In this document: piece by piece, positions 26,174 to 35,831 of the stretch
How positions within the stretch are numbered: position 1 is the stretch's first letter
Layout of the letters: the number at the start of each line of letters is the position of its first letter
From: Flavobacteriaceae bacterium
GTDB taxonomy: Bacteria; Bacteroidota; Bacteroidia; Flavobacteriales; Flavobacteriaceae
NCBI GenBank assembly: GCA_024640565.1
Contig: JAHEET010000002.1
Coordinates: 124,001 to 188,000, forward strand
Direction: 5' to 3'
Length of the DNA stretch: 64,000 nt
Program-made: the position numbers and the translations under genes
The notes under the pieces: generated by a model
Databases searched by the model: none
What the model saw: the letters and a program-made list of their open reading frames with translations, nothing else
Told to the model about the DNA's origin: nothing

Positions 26174-27517
26174 TTACACAACTCCTTGCGCCAACATTGC
26201 ATCTGCAACTTTTACGAAACCAGCAATGTTTGCTCCTTTGATGTAGTCAATAGAGCCGTCTTCGTTTTCTCCATATTGAACACATGAATCATGAATATCT
26301 TCCATAATATCTTTCAATTTGTCGTCTACTTCTTCTCGCGACCAGCTCAAACGCAATGAGTTTTGACTCATTTCTAAACCTGAGGTTGCAACTCCTCCAG
26401 CATTACTTGCTTTCCCTGGAGCAAATAGAATTTTTCCTTTTTGAAATTCCTGAATTGCTTCTGGTGTGGAAGGCATGTTTGCCCCTTCAGAAATACAGAT
26501 ACATCCATTTGCAACCAATGTTTTTGCTTCCCCACCATTCAACTCATTTTGAGTTGCACAAGGTAAAGCAATATCACAGGGTACAGACCAAGGCCTTTCT
26601 CCTGGAAAGTATTTAGCCTTCGGATACTTTTTAATATAGTCACCAATTCTTCCTCTTTGTTCATTCTTAATGTACATTACGTGCTTCAACTTTTCAGTGT
26701 TGATGCCTTCTTCATCATAAATATATCCTCCAGAATCTGATAATGTTAAAACGGTTGCACCCAATTCAATTGCTTTTTCTGCTGCATATTGTGCCACATT
26801 TCCAGCCCCTGAAATGACTACTTTTTTCCCATCAAAGGAATCGTTTTTACGCTGTAACATATTTTGTGCAAAATACACGGTTCCGTAACCTGTTGCTTCT
26901 GGCCTTATTAATGATCCTCCCCAAGAAGCGCCTTTGCCAGTTAATACTCCTGTAAATTCATTATTTAATTTTTTATACATCCCAAACATAAAACCAATCT
27001 CACGTCCACCAACACCAATATCTCCGGCAGGTACGTCTGTATTTGGGCCAATATGTCTAAATAATTCGCTCATAAAGGCATGACAGAAACGCATAATTTC
27101 ATTGTCTGATTTTCCTTTAGGATCAAAATCAGAACCTCCTTTTCCACCACCCATTGGCAATGTTGTTAAAGAATTTTTAAAGACTTGCTCAAAAGCTAAA
27201 AATTTTAAAATACTTGCATTTACGGTTGGGTGAAAACGCAAGCCCCCTTTGTAGGGCCCTATGGCAGAATTCATTTGGATTCTATACCCTCTATTTACTT
27301 GTATCTCTCCACTATCGTCTACCCAAGAAACTCGAAAAGAAATCAATCTTTCTGGTTCTACCATCCTTAATAAGATATTCTTACCATGATAAATATCGTG
27401 TTGTACGATATACGGAATTACAGTTTCTGCAACTTCCTGAACGGCTTGTAAAAATTCTGGCTCATGGTTATTTCTCTTGATTACCAGGTCCATAAATTCT
27501 TTAATTTTTAATTCCAT
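26174..27517 (-). CDS. gdhA: NADP-specific glutamate dehydrogenase
   Basis: A 447-residue hexameric glutamate dehydrogenase that makes glutamate from 2-oxoglutarate and ammonia. The catalytic Lys126 lies in LPMGGGKGGSDF. Substrate-binding segments GPYKGGLRFHP and VPAGDIGVGGREIG are present, as is the dinucleotide motif VVISGAGNVAQYAAEKA. Length fits the small bacterial type, which is usually NADP-dependent and assimilatory. It is monocistronic, with a close-to-consensus promoter at 27564-27592 and a terminator at 26113-26149. Confidence 0.96.
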   Translation of the reverse strand: MELKIKEFMDLVIKRNNHEPEFLQAVQEVAETVIPYIVQHDIYHGKNILLRMVEPERLISFRVSWVDDSGEIQVNRGYRIQMNSAIGPYKGGLRFHPTVNASILKFLAFEQVFKNSLTTLPMGGGKGGSDFDPKGKSDNEIMRFCHAFMSELFRHIGPNTDVPAGDIGVGGREIGFMFGMYKKLNNEFTGVLTGKGASWGGSLIRPEATGYGTVYFAQNMLQRKNDSFDGKKVVISGAGNVAQYAAEKAIELGATVLTLSDSGGYIYDEEGINTEKLKHVMYIKNEQRGRIGDYIKKYPKAKYFPGERPWSVPCDIALPCATQNELNGGEAKTLVANGCICISEGANMPSTPEAIQEFQKGKILFAPGKASNAGGVATSGLEMSQNSLRLSWSREEVDDKLKDIMEDIHDSCVQYGENEDGSIDYIKGANIAGFVKVADAMLAQGVV

Positions 27518-27563
27518 AATTTTTACTATTGTTTTTTATGAATTCTATAAAATTTACTCGGGA

Positions 27564-27592
27564 CAAATATAGTTAATTTCTGAATTCACAAA
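27564..27592 (-). promoter_or_regulatory. promoter of gdhA
   Basis: TTTG (27589-27592), a 17-nt spacer and TATATTTG (27564-27571) on the minus strand match the Bacteroidota consensus. The gdhA start is 47 bases downstream. Confidence 0.7.
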
Positions 27593-27698
27593 TCAAAAAT
27601 TATTTATATTTCACAATCTGTAATTCCTTATTTCAATCGATTTCGAACGCTGTTTTTCTTTTGTCACAAAAAGCATTCTAAAACTCTATAAAAAACAC

Positions 27699-27706
27699 TA
27701 AATTTG
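27699..27706 (+). promoter_or_regulatory. -7 element for pheS
   Basis: TAAATTTG matches TAnnTTTG and lies 19 bases before the pheS ATG. No clear upstream TTTG is seen. Confidence 0.5.
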
Positions 27707-27725
27707 TGCTTTAATTTTAACAAAA

Positions 27726-28745
27726 ATGTTAGATAAAGTAAAAGAGTTAATTGGTGATGTAAATACCTTTAAAGCGACTTCAAAAGAGGATGTTGAGTCT
27801 TTTAGGATTCAATATTTAGGAAGCAAAGGAATTTTGAAAGCGTTGTTTGCTGAGTTTAAAAATGTAGATGCAGCGCTACGGAAAGATTTTGGACAGGCTT
27901 TAAATCGTTTAAAAAAAGCTGCCGAAAACAAAGTTGCGGAGCTAAACGACACTTTAGAAAACTCAATAGAGCAAAAACCTTTTTTTGGAGATTTAACACG
28001 TCCTTCTGAGCCTATTGAACTCGGGTCTCGCCATCCAATATCTTTGGTAAAAAATAAAATTATTGATGTTTTTAACCGAATTGGTTTTACGGTTTCTGAA
28101 GGCCCAGAGATAGAAGATGATTGGCATAACTTTACCGCTTTAAATTTGCCTGAATACCATCCTGCAAGAGACATGCAAGACACTTTTTTTATTGAACAAA
28201 ATCCCGATATATTACTTAGAACACACACCTCTTCTGTACAAGTTCGTTATATGGAAGAAAACACACCGCCTATTCGAACAATTTCTCCGGGACGTGTTTT
28301 TAGAAATGAAGATATTTCTGCACGTTCACATTGTATTTTTCATCAAGTTGAAGGTTTGTATATCGATACCGATGTTTCGTTTGCAGATTTAAAACAAACC
28401 CTGCTATACTTTACAAAAGAAATGTTTGGGAAATCTAAAATTCGTTTACGTCCGTCTTACTTTCCGTTTACAGAACCAAGTGCAGAGGTTGATATCTATT
28501 GGGGATTGGAAACAGAAACTGACTACAGAATCACTAAAGGAACAGGGTGGCTAGAAATAATGGGGTGTGGAATGGTAGATCCAAACGTCTTAAAAAACGC
28601 AAATATTGATCCTACAAAATACTCCGGATATGCTTTTGGAATGGGTATCGAGCGTATTGCAATGTTGTTGTATCAAATTCCAGACATTCGAATGTTTTAT
28701 GAAAACGACAAGCGTTTCTTAGAGCAGTTCAAATCGGTGATCTAA
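27726..28745 (+). CDS. pheS: phenylalanine-tRNA ligase alpha subunit
   Basis: A 339-residue class II aminoacyl-tRNA synthetase subunit that charges tRNA-Phe together with PheT. An N-terminal coiled coil (1-90) precedes the catalytic domain. Motif 2 is GRVFRNEDISARSH and motif 3 GMGIERIAML; the substrate loop HTSSVQVR is intact. pheT is not adjacent, as is common in Bacteroidota. A small unknown gene follows after 26 bases. Confidence 0.97.
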   Translation: MLDKVKELIGDVNTFKATSKEDVESFRIQYLGSKGILKALFAEFKNVDAALRKDFGQALNRLKKAAENKVAELNDTLENSIEQKPFFGDLTRPSEPIELGSRHPISLVKNKIIDVFNRIGFTVSEGPEIEDDWHNFTALNLPEYHPARDMQDTFFIEQNPDILLRTHTSSVQVRYMEENTPPIRTISPGRVFRNEDISARSHCIFHQVEGLYIDTDVSFADLKQTLLYFTKEMFGKSKIRLRPSYFPFTEPSAEVDIYWGLETETDYRITKGTGWLEIMGCGMVDPNVLKNANIDPTKYSGYAFGMGIERIAMLLYQIPDIRMFYENDKRFLEQFKSVI

Positions 28746-28771
28746 GCTGGTAAAATCCCTAGAAATTAATT

Positions 28772-29167
28772 TTGAAGAAAGACATTCAAATTCCTGAAGT
28801 ATCTTGTGTAGAGATTGCTGTTGTTTATGAATACAATCCGCTATACAAAACAGATGATTGGAACATTTACATCATCAACAATAAAAAGGTAGCGCTAGAA
28901 ATGATTGTTATTGTTTCTCAAGGATTTTCTGAAACAAAAACAACATCTTTACTTCGAAAAAAACTAGCGGTATTGCCCGCAAATTCTTTTGCAAAGGTAG
29001 AGTTTATTCAACCTGAATTGTTCGTGTTGAACAATCGTTTTCAAGTTTCATTTTTTGAAAACAATCAACTCAAAGACAAAACCTTTCTCTTTGAAAAAAA
29101 CACCATTAAAGAAAGTGGTTTGCGTATGATTCCTGAAATTAAGAAAAGGGGAATACTCGCGAAATAA
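28772..29167 (+). CDS. conserved hypothetical protein downstream of pheS (TTG start)
   Basis: A 131-residue soluble protein that I do not recognise. The frame can only start at TTG 28772 (or ATT just before it), since a stop lies 4 codons upstream and the next ATG is 42 codons in. The product begins MKKDIQIPEVSCVEIAVVYE and looks mainly beta-stranded, which supports the TTG start. It follows pheS closely and is probably co-transcribed. Function unknown. Confidence 0.75.
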   Translation: MKKDIQIPEVSCVEIAVVYEYNPLYKTDDWNIYIINNKKVALEMIVIVSQGFSETKTTSLLRKKLAVLPANSFAKVEFIQPELFVLNNRFQVSFFENNQLKDKTFLFEKNTIKESGLRMIPEIKKRGILAK

Positions 29168-29223
29168 GTCTTTTTTTAAAAGAGGTGTTTCAAGAAGGTT
29201 TTAAAAAATCATCTAACAACTCT

Positions 29224-30559
29224 TTAAAATAACGTTGCTTTTAAAGGTCTTGTATTTTTAAACTCTTTCAAGGAAACGCTATAAAATCCGTTGGTTGGAA
29301 TTTGATCAAATTCACTAGATAAATACCCTCCAGAGATATACAATTTGTTTTTATAAAAGTGCATCGAAGCTCCAAAAAGGTTTAAATCTATGGCATAACC
29401 TCGCAATTCATTTGATGTTGTATTATACATTAGGAGTTGTTGATTTTCAAACGAATAAATAATGTCTTTATGAGTTGTTATTGCTGGCTTACGCATTCCT
29501 TTAAACAAATGACCAACGGCTTTCCAAGTGTTTGTTTTTAAATCAAATACTTCTATCTCCGTAAGCTCTTTTTCAAGATAACCACCAAACAAATAAAGGT
29601 GATTCCCTACAATAATTCCTTGAGATTCTTTGCCTTTGGTCATTTTTGAAAACAAGTACCAATACCCTGTTTTTAAATCATACACGTGTATTTGATCTGA
29701 ATATTTTTTGATGCCTTGCTTATTTTCTTTAATAGATCCTCCCATTAAAATAATATTATCTTGGTACAGAACTGTTAGTGAATTTACTGCTTGATGCGGA
29801 TGGGTATCATCAATTTCTAGGGCTTCACTAGAGGGGTTGTAAACTTCAATTTTATCTTCTAAATAATCTCTCTTTTTGGTTCTTGAGAGTCTTTTTCCTC
29901 CTAGCAAATAGAGTTTATTTTCAAAAGAAATGACGTTGTGATTTGCCTTCTTTCTAAACACATTCTCTTTCAATATCCATTGATTTGATTCAAAATCGTA
30001 TACTTGTAAATCGCCCAAATAGGCATAAAAGTCTTGAAATTTTGGTTTGGTTATTAACTTCATTATTTCTTGCTCACTACTCCCTCTTAATTCACTGATA
30101 CCTCTTCTTAATTCATCTCTTACATTCGAAGCGTCACCCCCTATAACATATAATTGATTCTTTTTTATGACTGCTGCAAAAGAGTGTGTTGCTTTTGGAA
30201 GCACCGGTAGTGTTGTGAAATCTATCTTATACTTCAAGTTCTTTTTAGAAACAAGTGTAATTTCTGACAACGCTTCTTGTTTCTGAAATAGAAGAATTGT
30301 CAGAGTGTTCTCACTGGTATTAAAGGTTACTTTTTGGTCTTTGTATTTTATATGGGAAACACTAAATCGGATTTGTTTTCCTTTTTTAAAATTAAAAGAA
30401 AACCTCCCTTTTTTATTGGTGACAAGTACTTTTTTTGTGATGAAAATATGCGCATTTTCAATAGGATCTTTTGTGATAGCATCGAGAACAATTCCTGAAA
30501 TTCGTTGTGAATAAAGGGTGTTGAAAAAGATAAAAAAATATTGTTACTGTTTTTTTCAT
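29224..30559 (-). CDS. Kelch-repeat protein with N-terminal regulatory-like domain (frameshifted near start)
   Basis: From 30540 to the stop at 29224 one frame encodes a signal-peptide-like stretch (FFNTLYSQ), a carboxypeptidase-regulatory-like domain (RISGIVLDAITKDPIENAHI) and about six Kelch repeats (LYVIGGD, LYLLGGK, ILMGGS, LYLFGGY, LYISGGY), a likely extracytoplasmic beta-propeller. That frame has no start codon upstream of residue 1 of the signal: a TAA precedes it. An ATG at 30559 in another frame starts MKKTVTIFF, as expected for a signal peptide. Removing one T from either homopolymer (30532-30538 or 30524-30528 on the plus strand) joins the two. So this is either a frameshift mutation, a phase-variable tract or a sequence error. 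Without the join, translation could begin only at TTG 30270, lacking the export signal. Confidence 0.75.
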
Positions 30560-30570
30560 TATCGATTGGT

Positions 30571-31842
30571 TTATTCTACCTCTCTTTCATGCGCTTCCAA
30601 ATCTTTTGTTAAATCCAACTTTCGTAAAGTTGGGTTTACAAGCCCTGTGGTAACAACGGTGATTAGGGTCATTGTTCCGCCAAAAACAACCGCAGTAACC
30701 GTGCCCATTAATTTGGCTGTAAGCCCGCTTTCAAATGCACCTAGCTCATTGGATGAGCCAACAAACATAGCGTTTACAGAAGAAACTCTGCCTCGCATAT
30801 GATCAGGAGTTTTTAGTTGTAAAATGGTTTGTCGGATCACCATAGAAACCCCGTCTGTAACCCCACTAAAAAATAAGGCTAGCACAGAAACCCAAAAGAT
30901 AGAAGAGAGGCCGAAAACGATGATGCAAATCCCAAAGCCAAAAATAGCTACGAGGAGTTTCATACCGGCATTTTTGCTAATTGGAATGTAAGCGGTTACC
31001 AACATGGTCAAAAAAGAACCCACAGAAGGTGCCGCCACCAATATTCCAAAACCTTGAGGACCTACTTTTAAAATATCTTCTGCAAAAACAGCCAGTAATG
31101 CAATAGCGCCTCCAAATAAAACCGAAAACATATCTAAAGTTAATGCGCCAAGAATGGCTTTTGTTTTAAAGACAAAATTGACCCCTTCTTTTAAACTTTG
31201 CAAGACGGGCTCTCCAATTTTTGGGTTTAAAATTGGTTTTCTTTTTATTTTAAATAAAACAAAAAAGGAAAAGGAAACTAAAGCAAAAATAATACTCAAA
31301 GACCAATGTACTCCAATCCAATTGATAGAAAACCCTGCAAAAGCAACCCCTAAAACACGTGCCATTTGCCATAACGAACTATTCCAAGTTGCAGCATTTG
31401 GATAGATATTTTTCGGAACAATTAAAGCCATCAATGAAAAAATAATTGGCCCAAAAAAGGCGCGTAAAAAACCACCAAAGAAAACCAACGCGTATATAAT
31501 ATATAAGAGGGTTTGTGTAGATAGTGATTGGTTTATGGCATCGGAAGTAATCCAAAACAATCCAAAACTAATCAAAGAAAATGCCGCAATACAAAGTGCT
31601 AATAGATTTCTTTTTTCTTGCTGATCTACAATATGCCCTGCGAATAGGGCCATAGATAAAGCTGGAATAATTTCCATTAACCCTATAAGGCCTAAGTATA
31701 ATGGATCTCCTGTAAGTTCATATACCTTCCACTCAATAACAATAAACTGCATGGACCATCCAAAAATTAATGCAAAGCGAACGACTAAAAAAATATTAAA
31801 TTCTCTTATTCTTAATGCTGCATAAGGGTCTTTTTTAGACAT
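30571..31842 (-). CDS. MFS transporter
   Basis: A 423-residue membrane protein with 12 predicted helices and a central cytosolic loop around residues 190-210. It has the inter-helix motif GHIVDQQEKRN after helix 2 and a similar RGRVSSVN segment in the second half. It resembles the Enterobactin exporter-like (EntS/MFS_3) group. Its substrate is unknown. The frameshifted Kelch gene follows 11 bases after its stop, so the two probably share a transcript. Confidence 0.88.
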   Translation of the reverse strand: MSKKDPYAALRIREFNIFLVVRFALIFGWSMQFIVIEWKVYELTGDPLYLGLIGLMEIIPALSMALFAGHIVDQQEKRNLLALCIAAFSLISFGLFWITSDAINQSLSTQTLLYIIYALVFFGGFLRAFFGPIIFSLMALIVPKNIYPNAATWNSSLWQMARVLGVAFAGFSINWIGVHWSLSIIFALVSFSFFVLFKIKRKPILNPKIGEPVLQSLKEGVNFVFKTKAILGALTLDMFSVLFGGAIALLAVFAEDILKVGPQGFGILVAAPSVGSFLTMLVTAYIPISKNAGMKLLVAIFGFGICIIVFGLSSIFWVSVLALFFSGVTDGVSMVIRQTILQLKTPDHMRGRVSSVNAMFVGSSNELGAFESGLTAKLMGTVTAVVFGGTMTLITVVTTGLVNPTLRKLDLTKDLEAHEREVE

Positions 31843-31857
31843 TGATTAAATGTAGAA

Positions 31858-32517
31858 TTACGCTGATTTTAAATTCATAAGAATTCCAAAAGTTTCATTA
31901 ATATCTTTTTCTTTTACAACAATCGTCATTTCATTTGTAGTAGAAATAACCTCTTGCAAAGCGATATCTGCCCAGGCCAATTGTTTGAGAATAAAATAAT
32001 AAATTCCTGATTGTTCTAAATTATTTACGGGAAGTTTAATGGTAATCGACGCCAAATCCAAAACACTGTTGATACAGGTTTCTTTTTCAAAAATAGTTTC
32101 TATGTATTTCTGAAGACTTTTACTAGCAACAATATTTGTTTCAAAAATACCTTGTGAAATGGTTAAAAAAGCATCGTTTTTGTCTGCGGTTTTGGTTAAA
32201 ATTTTTGCGATTTCCTTTAACAGTGTAGCAGTGTTTTTAAAGGTAAAATCACAGAGGTCTGAACGCACAATAAAATCCCCTAAATTGACCGCAATTTTTT
32301 TAATATTCTTTCGAATTCTCAACTCACTTGCTGGAGACAAACGATTAATTGCCATCATTACCGCGCCTACTTTAATGTCTTTTTTTAACGTTTTTGAAAC
32401 CGCTGGTAAAATAATTCTTGCTAAAGAAGAAACATTGATCAATTTTTCGTGTAAAGCTTCTTCAATAAAAGGTGTTTTTCTAACAGTACTTTCTACAACT
32501 TCTTGGATTGTTTTCAT
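31858..32517 (-). CDS. ACT-domain protein related to aspartate kinase regulatory region
   Basis: A 219-residue soluble protein. The first half is helical (TIQEVVESTVRKTPFIEEAL), and the second half contains two beta-alpha-beta units similar to ACT domains (ASITIKLPVNNLEQSGIYYF, then EMTIVVKEKDINETFGILM). Flavobacterial homologues are often labelled aspartate kinase, but no kinase domain is present. It lies between gpsA and an MFS gene on the same strand. Role unknown, possibly amino-acid sensing. Confidence 0.75.
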   Translation of the reverse strand: MKTIQEVVESTVRKTPFIEEALHEKLINVSSLARIILPAVSKTLKKDIKVGAVMMAINRLSPASELRIRKNIKKIAVNLGDFIVRSDLCDFTFKNTATLLKEIAKILTKTADKNDAFLTISQGIFETNIVASKSLQKYIETIFEKETCINSVLDLASITIKLPVNNLEQSGIYYFILKQLAWADIALQEVISTTNEMTIVVKEKDINETFGILMNLKSA

Positions 32518-32560
32518 TTAAAAAGTTTAATACATGATATAATTGTTCAAAATTAAACAA

Positions 32561-33556
32561 TTAATCCAATGTGTCGGTCAACTTTTTAAATTCTTTTTTA
32601 GGATCTTGATGTTTGTATAAAACATTATAAACAGCATCTATAATTGGTGTATCAGTATCTTTTTCTTGTTTAATTTCATAAGCGCTTTTAGTAGCATAAT
32701 ACCCTTCTGCAATCATACTCATTTCCATTTGTGCAGATTTCACAGTATAGCCTTTACCTATCATATTCCCAAAAGTTCTATTTCTACTAAAAAGAGAATA
32801 CCCCGTAACTAATAAATCGCCTAAATAAGCAGAGTTATTAATATTTCGCTTCATATTGTGTACTTTTTTAATGTACCGATTCATTTCGCGAATTGCATTG
32901 CTCATTAATACGGATTGAAAATTGTCTCCATAGCCTAAACCATGGGCAATTCCAGCTGCAATTGCATAAATATTTTTCAACATTGCAGCATATTCAGTAC
33001 CAATAATATCGTCGGAAAGCTTGGTCTTTATGTACCTGCTTTGTAAGCTTTTGCTAATCGTCTCGGCTTTTTCAGCATCACTACACGCAATAGTTAAATA
33101 GGATAGGCGCTCCATGGCTACTTCTTCTGCATGGCAAGGACCTGTGATAACACCAATATTGTCAACCAACATCCCATAGGTTTCCATAAAATGTTCTCCT
33201 ACAATTAATCCTGTCTCAGGAACTATTCCTTTAATGGCTGAAAAAACTACTTTCCCTTCAAAAGAATTGTTTGTTTTTGAAAGTTCTTCTATTAAAAAAG
33301 CAGACGGTACTGCAAAAATTAAAAATTCGTGCGTCTCTATAATTTTATTAAGGTCATTCGATAAGTCTAATTGCGCTGGATGTAATTCTGCAGAACTTAA
33401 ATAGTTTGGGTTGTGTTTGTTTTCAAGAATGTGTTCTATTGCAGCAGCGCTTCTCATGTACCATCCAACAGTATCTAGGTTTTCGCACAACATTTTTACA
33501 ATGGCTGTTGCCCAGCTTCCGCCTCCGATAACCGCAATTTTAGGATGTGAATTCAT
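32561..33556 (-). CDS. gpsA: NAD(P)H-dependent glycerol-3-phosphate dehydrogenase
   Basis: A 331-residue enzyme reducing dihydroxyacetone phosphate to sn-glycerol-3-phosphate for phospholipid synthesis. The dinucleotide motif is AVIGGGSWATAI, and the conserved FSAIKGI, GPCHAEEVA and ALKNIYAIAAGIAHGLGYGDN segments are present, including the catalytic Lys in the latter. Preceded by a TAnnTTTG element at 33578-33585 on the minus strand and divergent from dut. Confidence 0.96.
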   Translation of the reverse strand: MNSHPKIAVIGGGSWATAIVKMLCENLDTVGWYMRSAAAIEHILENKHNPNYLSSAELHPAQLDLSNDLNKIIETHEFLIFAVPSAFLIEELSKTNNSFEGKVVFSAIKGIVPETGLIVGEHFMETYGMLVDNIGVITGPCHAEEVAMERLSYLTIACSDAEKAETISKSLQSRYIKTKLSDDIIGTEYAAMLKNIYAIAAGIAHGLGYGDNFQSVLMSNAIREMNRYIKKVHNMKRNINNSAYLGDLLVTGYSLFSRNRTFGNMIGKGYTVKSAQMEMSMIAEGYYATKSAYEIKQEKDTDTPIIDAVYNVLYKHQDPKKEFKKLTDTLD

Positions 33557-33577
33557 AGATTATTTCATTTGAAACGT

Positions 33578-33585
33578 CAAAAGTA
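33578..33585 (-). promoter_or_regulatory. -7 element for gpsA
   Basis: TACTTTTG on the minus strand fits TAnnTTTG, 21 bases before the gpsA start. Confidence 0.45.
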
Positions 33586-33625
33586 AGAAAAGTATTAAGT
33601 TTTATAAGATAGTTCGTTGTTTTAT

Positions 33626-33633
33626 TATATTTG
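33626..33633 (+). promoter_or_regulatory. -7 element for dut
   Basis: TATATTTG fits TAnnTTTG and lies 22 bases before the dut ATG chosen at 33656. Confidence 0.5.
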
Positions 33634-33655
33634 TTGCACAATATCGCTATTTAAA

Positions 33656-34087
33656 ATGAACGTACAAATCATCAATAAATCAAAACATGCAACTCCAAAC
33701 TACGAAACCAAAGCTGCTGCAGGCATGGATTTACGTGCAAATATTGAAAAAGAAATCACACTAAAACCTTTAGAAAGAGCCATTGTAAAAACAGGGTTGT
33801 TTATTGCACTACCTCCTGGTTTTGAAGCCCAAGTTCGCCCAAGAAGTGGTCTTGCTGCAAAAAAAGGAATTACAGTATTAAATTCTCCGGGCACTGTTGA
33901 TGCAGATTACAGGGGTGAAATAGGTGTTATCTTAGTAAACCTATCTAAAGATGATTTCATTATTAATGATGGGGAAAGAATTGCGCAATTAATTATTGCA
34001 AAACACGAGAGAGTAACCTGGGAAGAAGTGCATCTGTTAGACGAAACAACACGAGGTACTGGTGGTTTTGGAAGTACTGGAGTTTAA
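33656..34087 (+). CDS. dut: dUTP diphosphatase
   Basis: A 143-residue trimeric dUTPase that hydrolyses dUTP to dUMP, keeping uracil out of DNA. All five motifs are present: [41 protein letters not shown] and the C-terminal P-loop-like [10 protein letters not shown]. The ATG at 33656 gives the normal N-terminus and follows a promoter element; a 13-codon upstream extension has no support. Confidence 0.96.
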   Translation: MNVQIINKSKHATPNYETKAAAGMDLRANIEKEITLKPLERAIVKTGLFIALPPGFEAQVRPRSGLAAKKGITVLNSPGTVDADYRGEIGVILVNLSKDDFIINDGERIAQLIIAKHERVTWEEVHLLDETTRGTGGFGSTGV

Positions 34088-34633
34088 TTATAGTGATCCC
34101 AAAACCTTATAAACTTGATTCATTTTTCTAAAAGAATCATGCATTAAATTAAACGGTAAAAAGACGTGTGCATGGTATTTGTAGCCTCTTTTTTGATAGA
34201 ATTGAAATGCTTGCTCTTGCTTCTCCATAGTATCTAACCAAAGAACTTGATAGTCTTTAAACCTTGCTTGTTCCTCCAACCAAGAAAGAATTGTTTTTCC
34301 TACTCCTTTGTGCTGAGTCTTGGAATGTAAATAAAGGCGATGAAGTTTTAGTTGTTTTTCTTGAGACAACCCGGCGAGTTTTTCATTCCAGACCACTCGA
34401 AAGTTGCCTACAATTTCATTGTTAAAAACAACAAAATAATATTGCGTATTTTTTTGAGAAAGTTCTTTTAATATCTGTTTCTCTGAATACTGATTGTGTA
34501 TATAAAAAAACCCTTTGTCTTCCCAAAAATGGCTATATGCAGGAGGATAAATATCCCACATTAATTCTTGTAATCGCGCTATATCGGTTGGTAATATTGG
34601 CTGTAATTGTACCTTGTTATCAATAGAAATCAT
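34088..34633 (-). CDS. GNAT family N-acetyltransferase
   Basis: A 181-residue GNAT protein with motif A HRLYLHSKTQHKGVGKTILS and the later segment VLWLDTMEKQEQAFQFYQKRGY. It converges on dut with no gap, so the two stops are back to back. It begins just below the recA terminator and is probably separately transcribed. Substrate unknown. Confidence 0.87.
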   Translation of the reverse strand: MISIDNKVQLQPILPTDIARLQELMWDIYPPAYSHFWEDKGFFYIHNQYSEKQILKELSQKNTQYYFVVFNNEIVGNFRVVWNEKLAGLSQEKQLKLHRLYLHSKTQHKGVGKTILSWLEEQARFKDYQVLWLDTMEKQEQAFQFYQKRGYKYHAHVFLPFNLMHDSFRKMNQVYKVLGSL

Positions 34634-34644
34634 ACTGTAAAAAT

Positions 34645-34683
34645 AAAAAAACTCTCAAAAAAAGATTCCGTTTTTTGAGAGTT
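34645..34683 (-). terminator. intrinsic terminator of recA
   Basis: A 13-bp stem, AACTCTCAAAAAA (34650-34662) with TTTTTTGAGAGTT (34671-34683), is followed on the minus strand by a T-rich run. It lies 29 bases after the recA stop. Confidence 0.85.
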
Positions 34684-34711
34684 AAATTGATTGTTATTTG
34701 AGTTTAGAACT

Positions 34712-35719
34712 CTATTCTTGATTTTCAATCGCTGCTTTTATTTTTCCTTCAAGTTCTTCTGCTAACTCTGGATTGTCTTTTATTAATCCTTTTACCGCAT
34801 CTCTCCCTTGACCTAATTTTGTTTCTCCATAACTAAACCAAGAACCACTTTTCTTAACAATTCCTAATTCAACACCAATGTCTAAAATTTCTCCAACTTT
34901 AGAAATTCCTTCTCCATACATGATATCAAATTCTGTAATTTGAAAAGGCGGTGCTACTTTGTTTTTTACAATTTTTACCTTGGTACTATTTCCAATTACA
35001 CGGTCTCCGTCTTTAATTTGAGTTCTTCTTCGAATATCCAAACGTACAGAAGCATAAAATTTTAATGCATTTCCTCCTGTTGTTGTTTCTGGATTTCCAA
35101 ACATAACTCCAATTTTTTCTCTTAATTGGTTAATGAAAATAACCGTACAATTGGTTTTAGAAATCGTTCCTGTTAATTTTCTTAACGCTTGTGACATTAA
35201 ACGCGCATGAAGTCCCATTTTAGAATCTCCCATTTCTCCTTCAATCTCAGATTTTGGCGTTAGTGCTGCTACTGAATCAATAACCACAATGTCTACAGCT
35301 CCTGAACGAATTAAATTCTCTGTAATTTCTAAAGCTTGCTCACCATGATCCGGTTGAGAAATAATTAAATTATCAATATCAACTCCTAGGTTTTCTGCAT
35401 AAAATTTATCAAAAGCATGTTCTGCATCAATAAAAGCGGCAATTCCTCCTGTTTTTTGTGCTTCTGCAATTGCGTGTAATGTTAAAGTTGTTTTCCCTGA
35501 AGATTCTGGGCCATATATTTCTATAACCCTTCCTCTTGGATATCCACCAACTCCCAAAGCTAAATCCAACCCTAACGATCCAGATGAAATGGCATCCACT
35601 TCTTCGGTAACTACATCTCCTAACTTCATAACAGATCCTTTACCATAGGTCTTATCTAACTTATCTAAAGTAAGTTGAAGTGCTTTTAATTTTGCTGTTT
35701 TTTCTTTATCTGCTGCCAT
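34712..35719 (-). CDS. recA: recombinase RecA
   Basis: A 335-residue ATP-dependent strand-exchange protein and LexA-type co-protease. Walker A is GPESSGKTT (70-78), Walker B lies in [10 protein letters not shown], and the L2-region [21 protein letters not shown] is intact. The C-terminal tail is acidic, as usual. Monocistronic, with a strong terminator; the gene upstream is divergent. Confidence 0.98.
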   Translation of the reverse strand: MAADKEKTAKLKALQLTLDKLDKTYGKGSVMKLGDVVTEEVDAISSGSLGLDLALGVGGYPRGRVIEIYGPESSGKTTLTLHAIAEAQKTGGIAAFIDAEHAFDKFYAENLGVDIDNLIISQPDHGEQALEITENLIRSGAVDIVVIDSVAALTPKSEIEGEMGDSKMGLHARLMSQALRKLTGTISKTNCTVIFINQLREKIGVMFGNPETTTGGNALKFYASVRLDIRRRTQIKDGDRVIGNSTKVKIVKNKVAPPFQITEFDIMYGEGISKVGEILDIGVELGIVKKSGSWFSYGETKLGQGRDAVKGLIKDNPELAEELEGKIKAAIENQE

Positions 35720-35831
35720 AAATTCTGCTAAAATATTGTTTTTTTAAAGTGAGACAAGTTACAAAAAACAACATTTAATTTCCTAATAATTAAGTTGCAT
35801 TTTTGTAGTATTGTTTTTATTAAACAAATTT

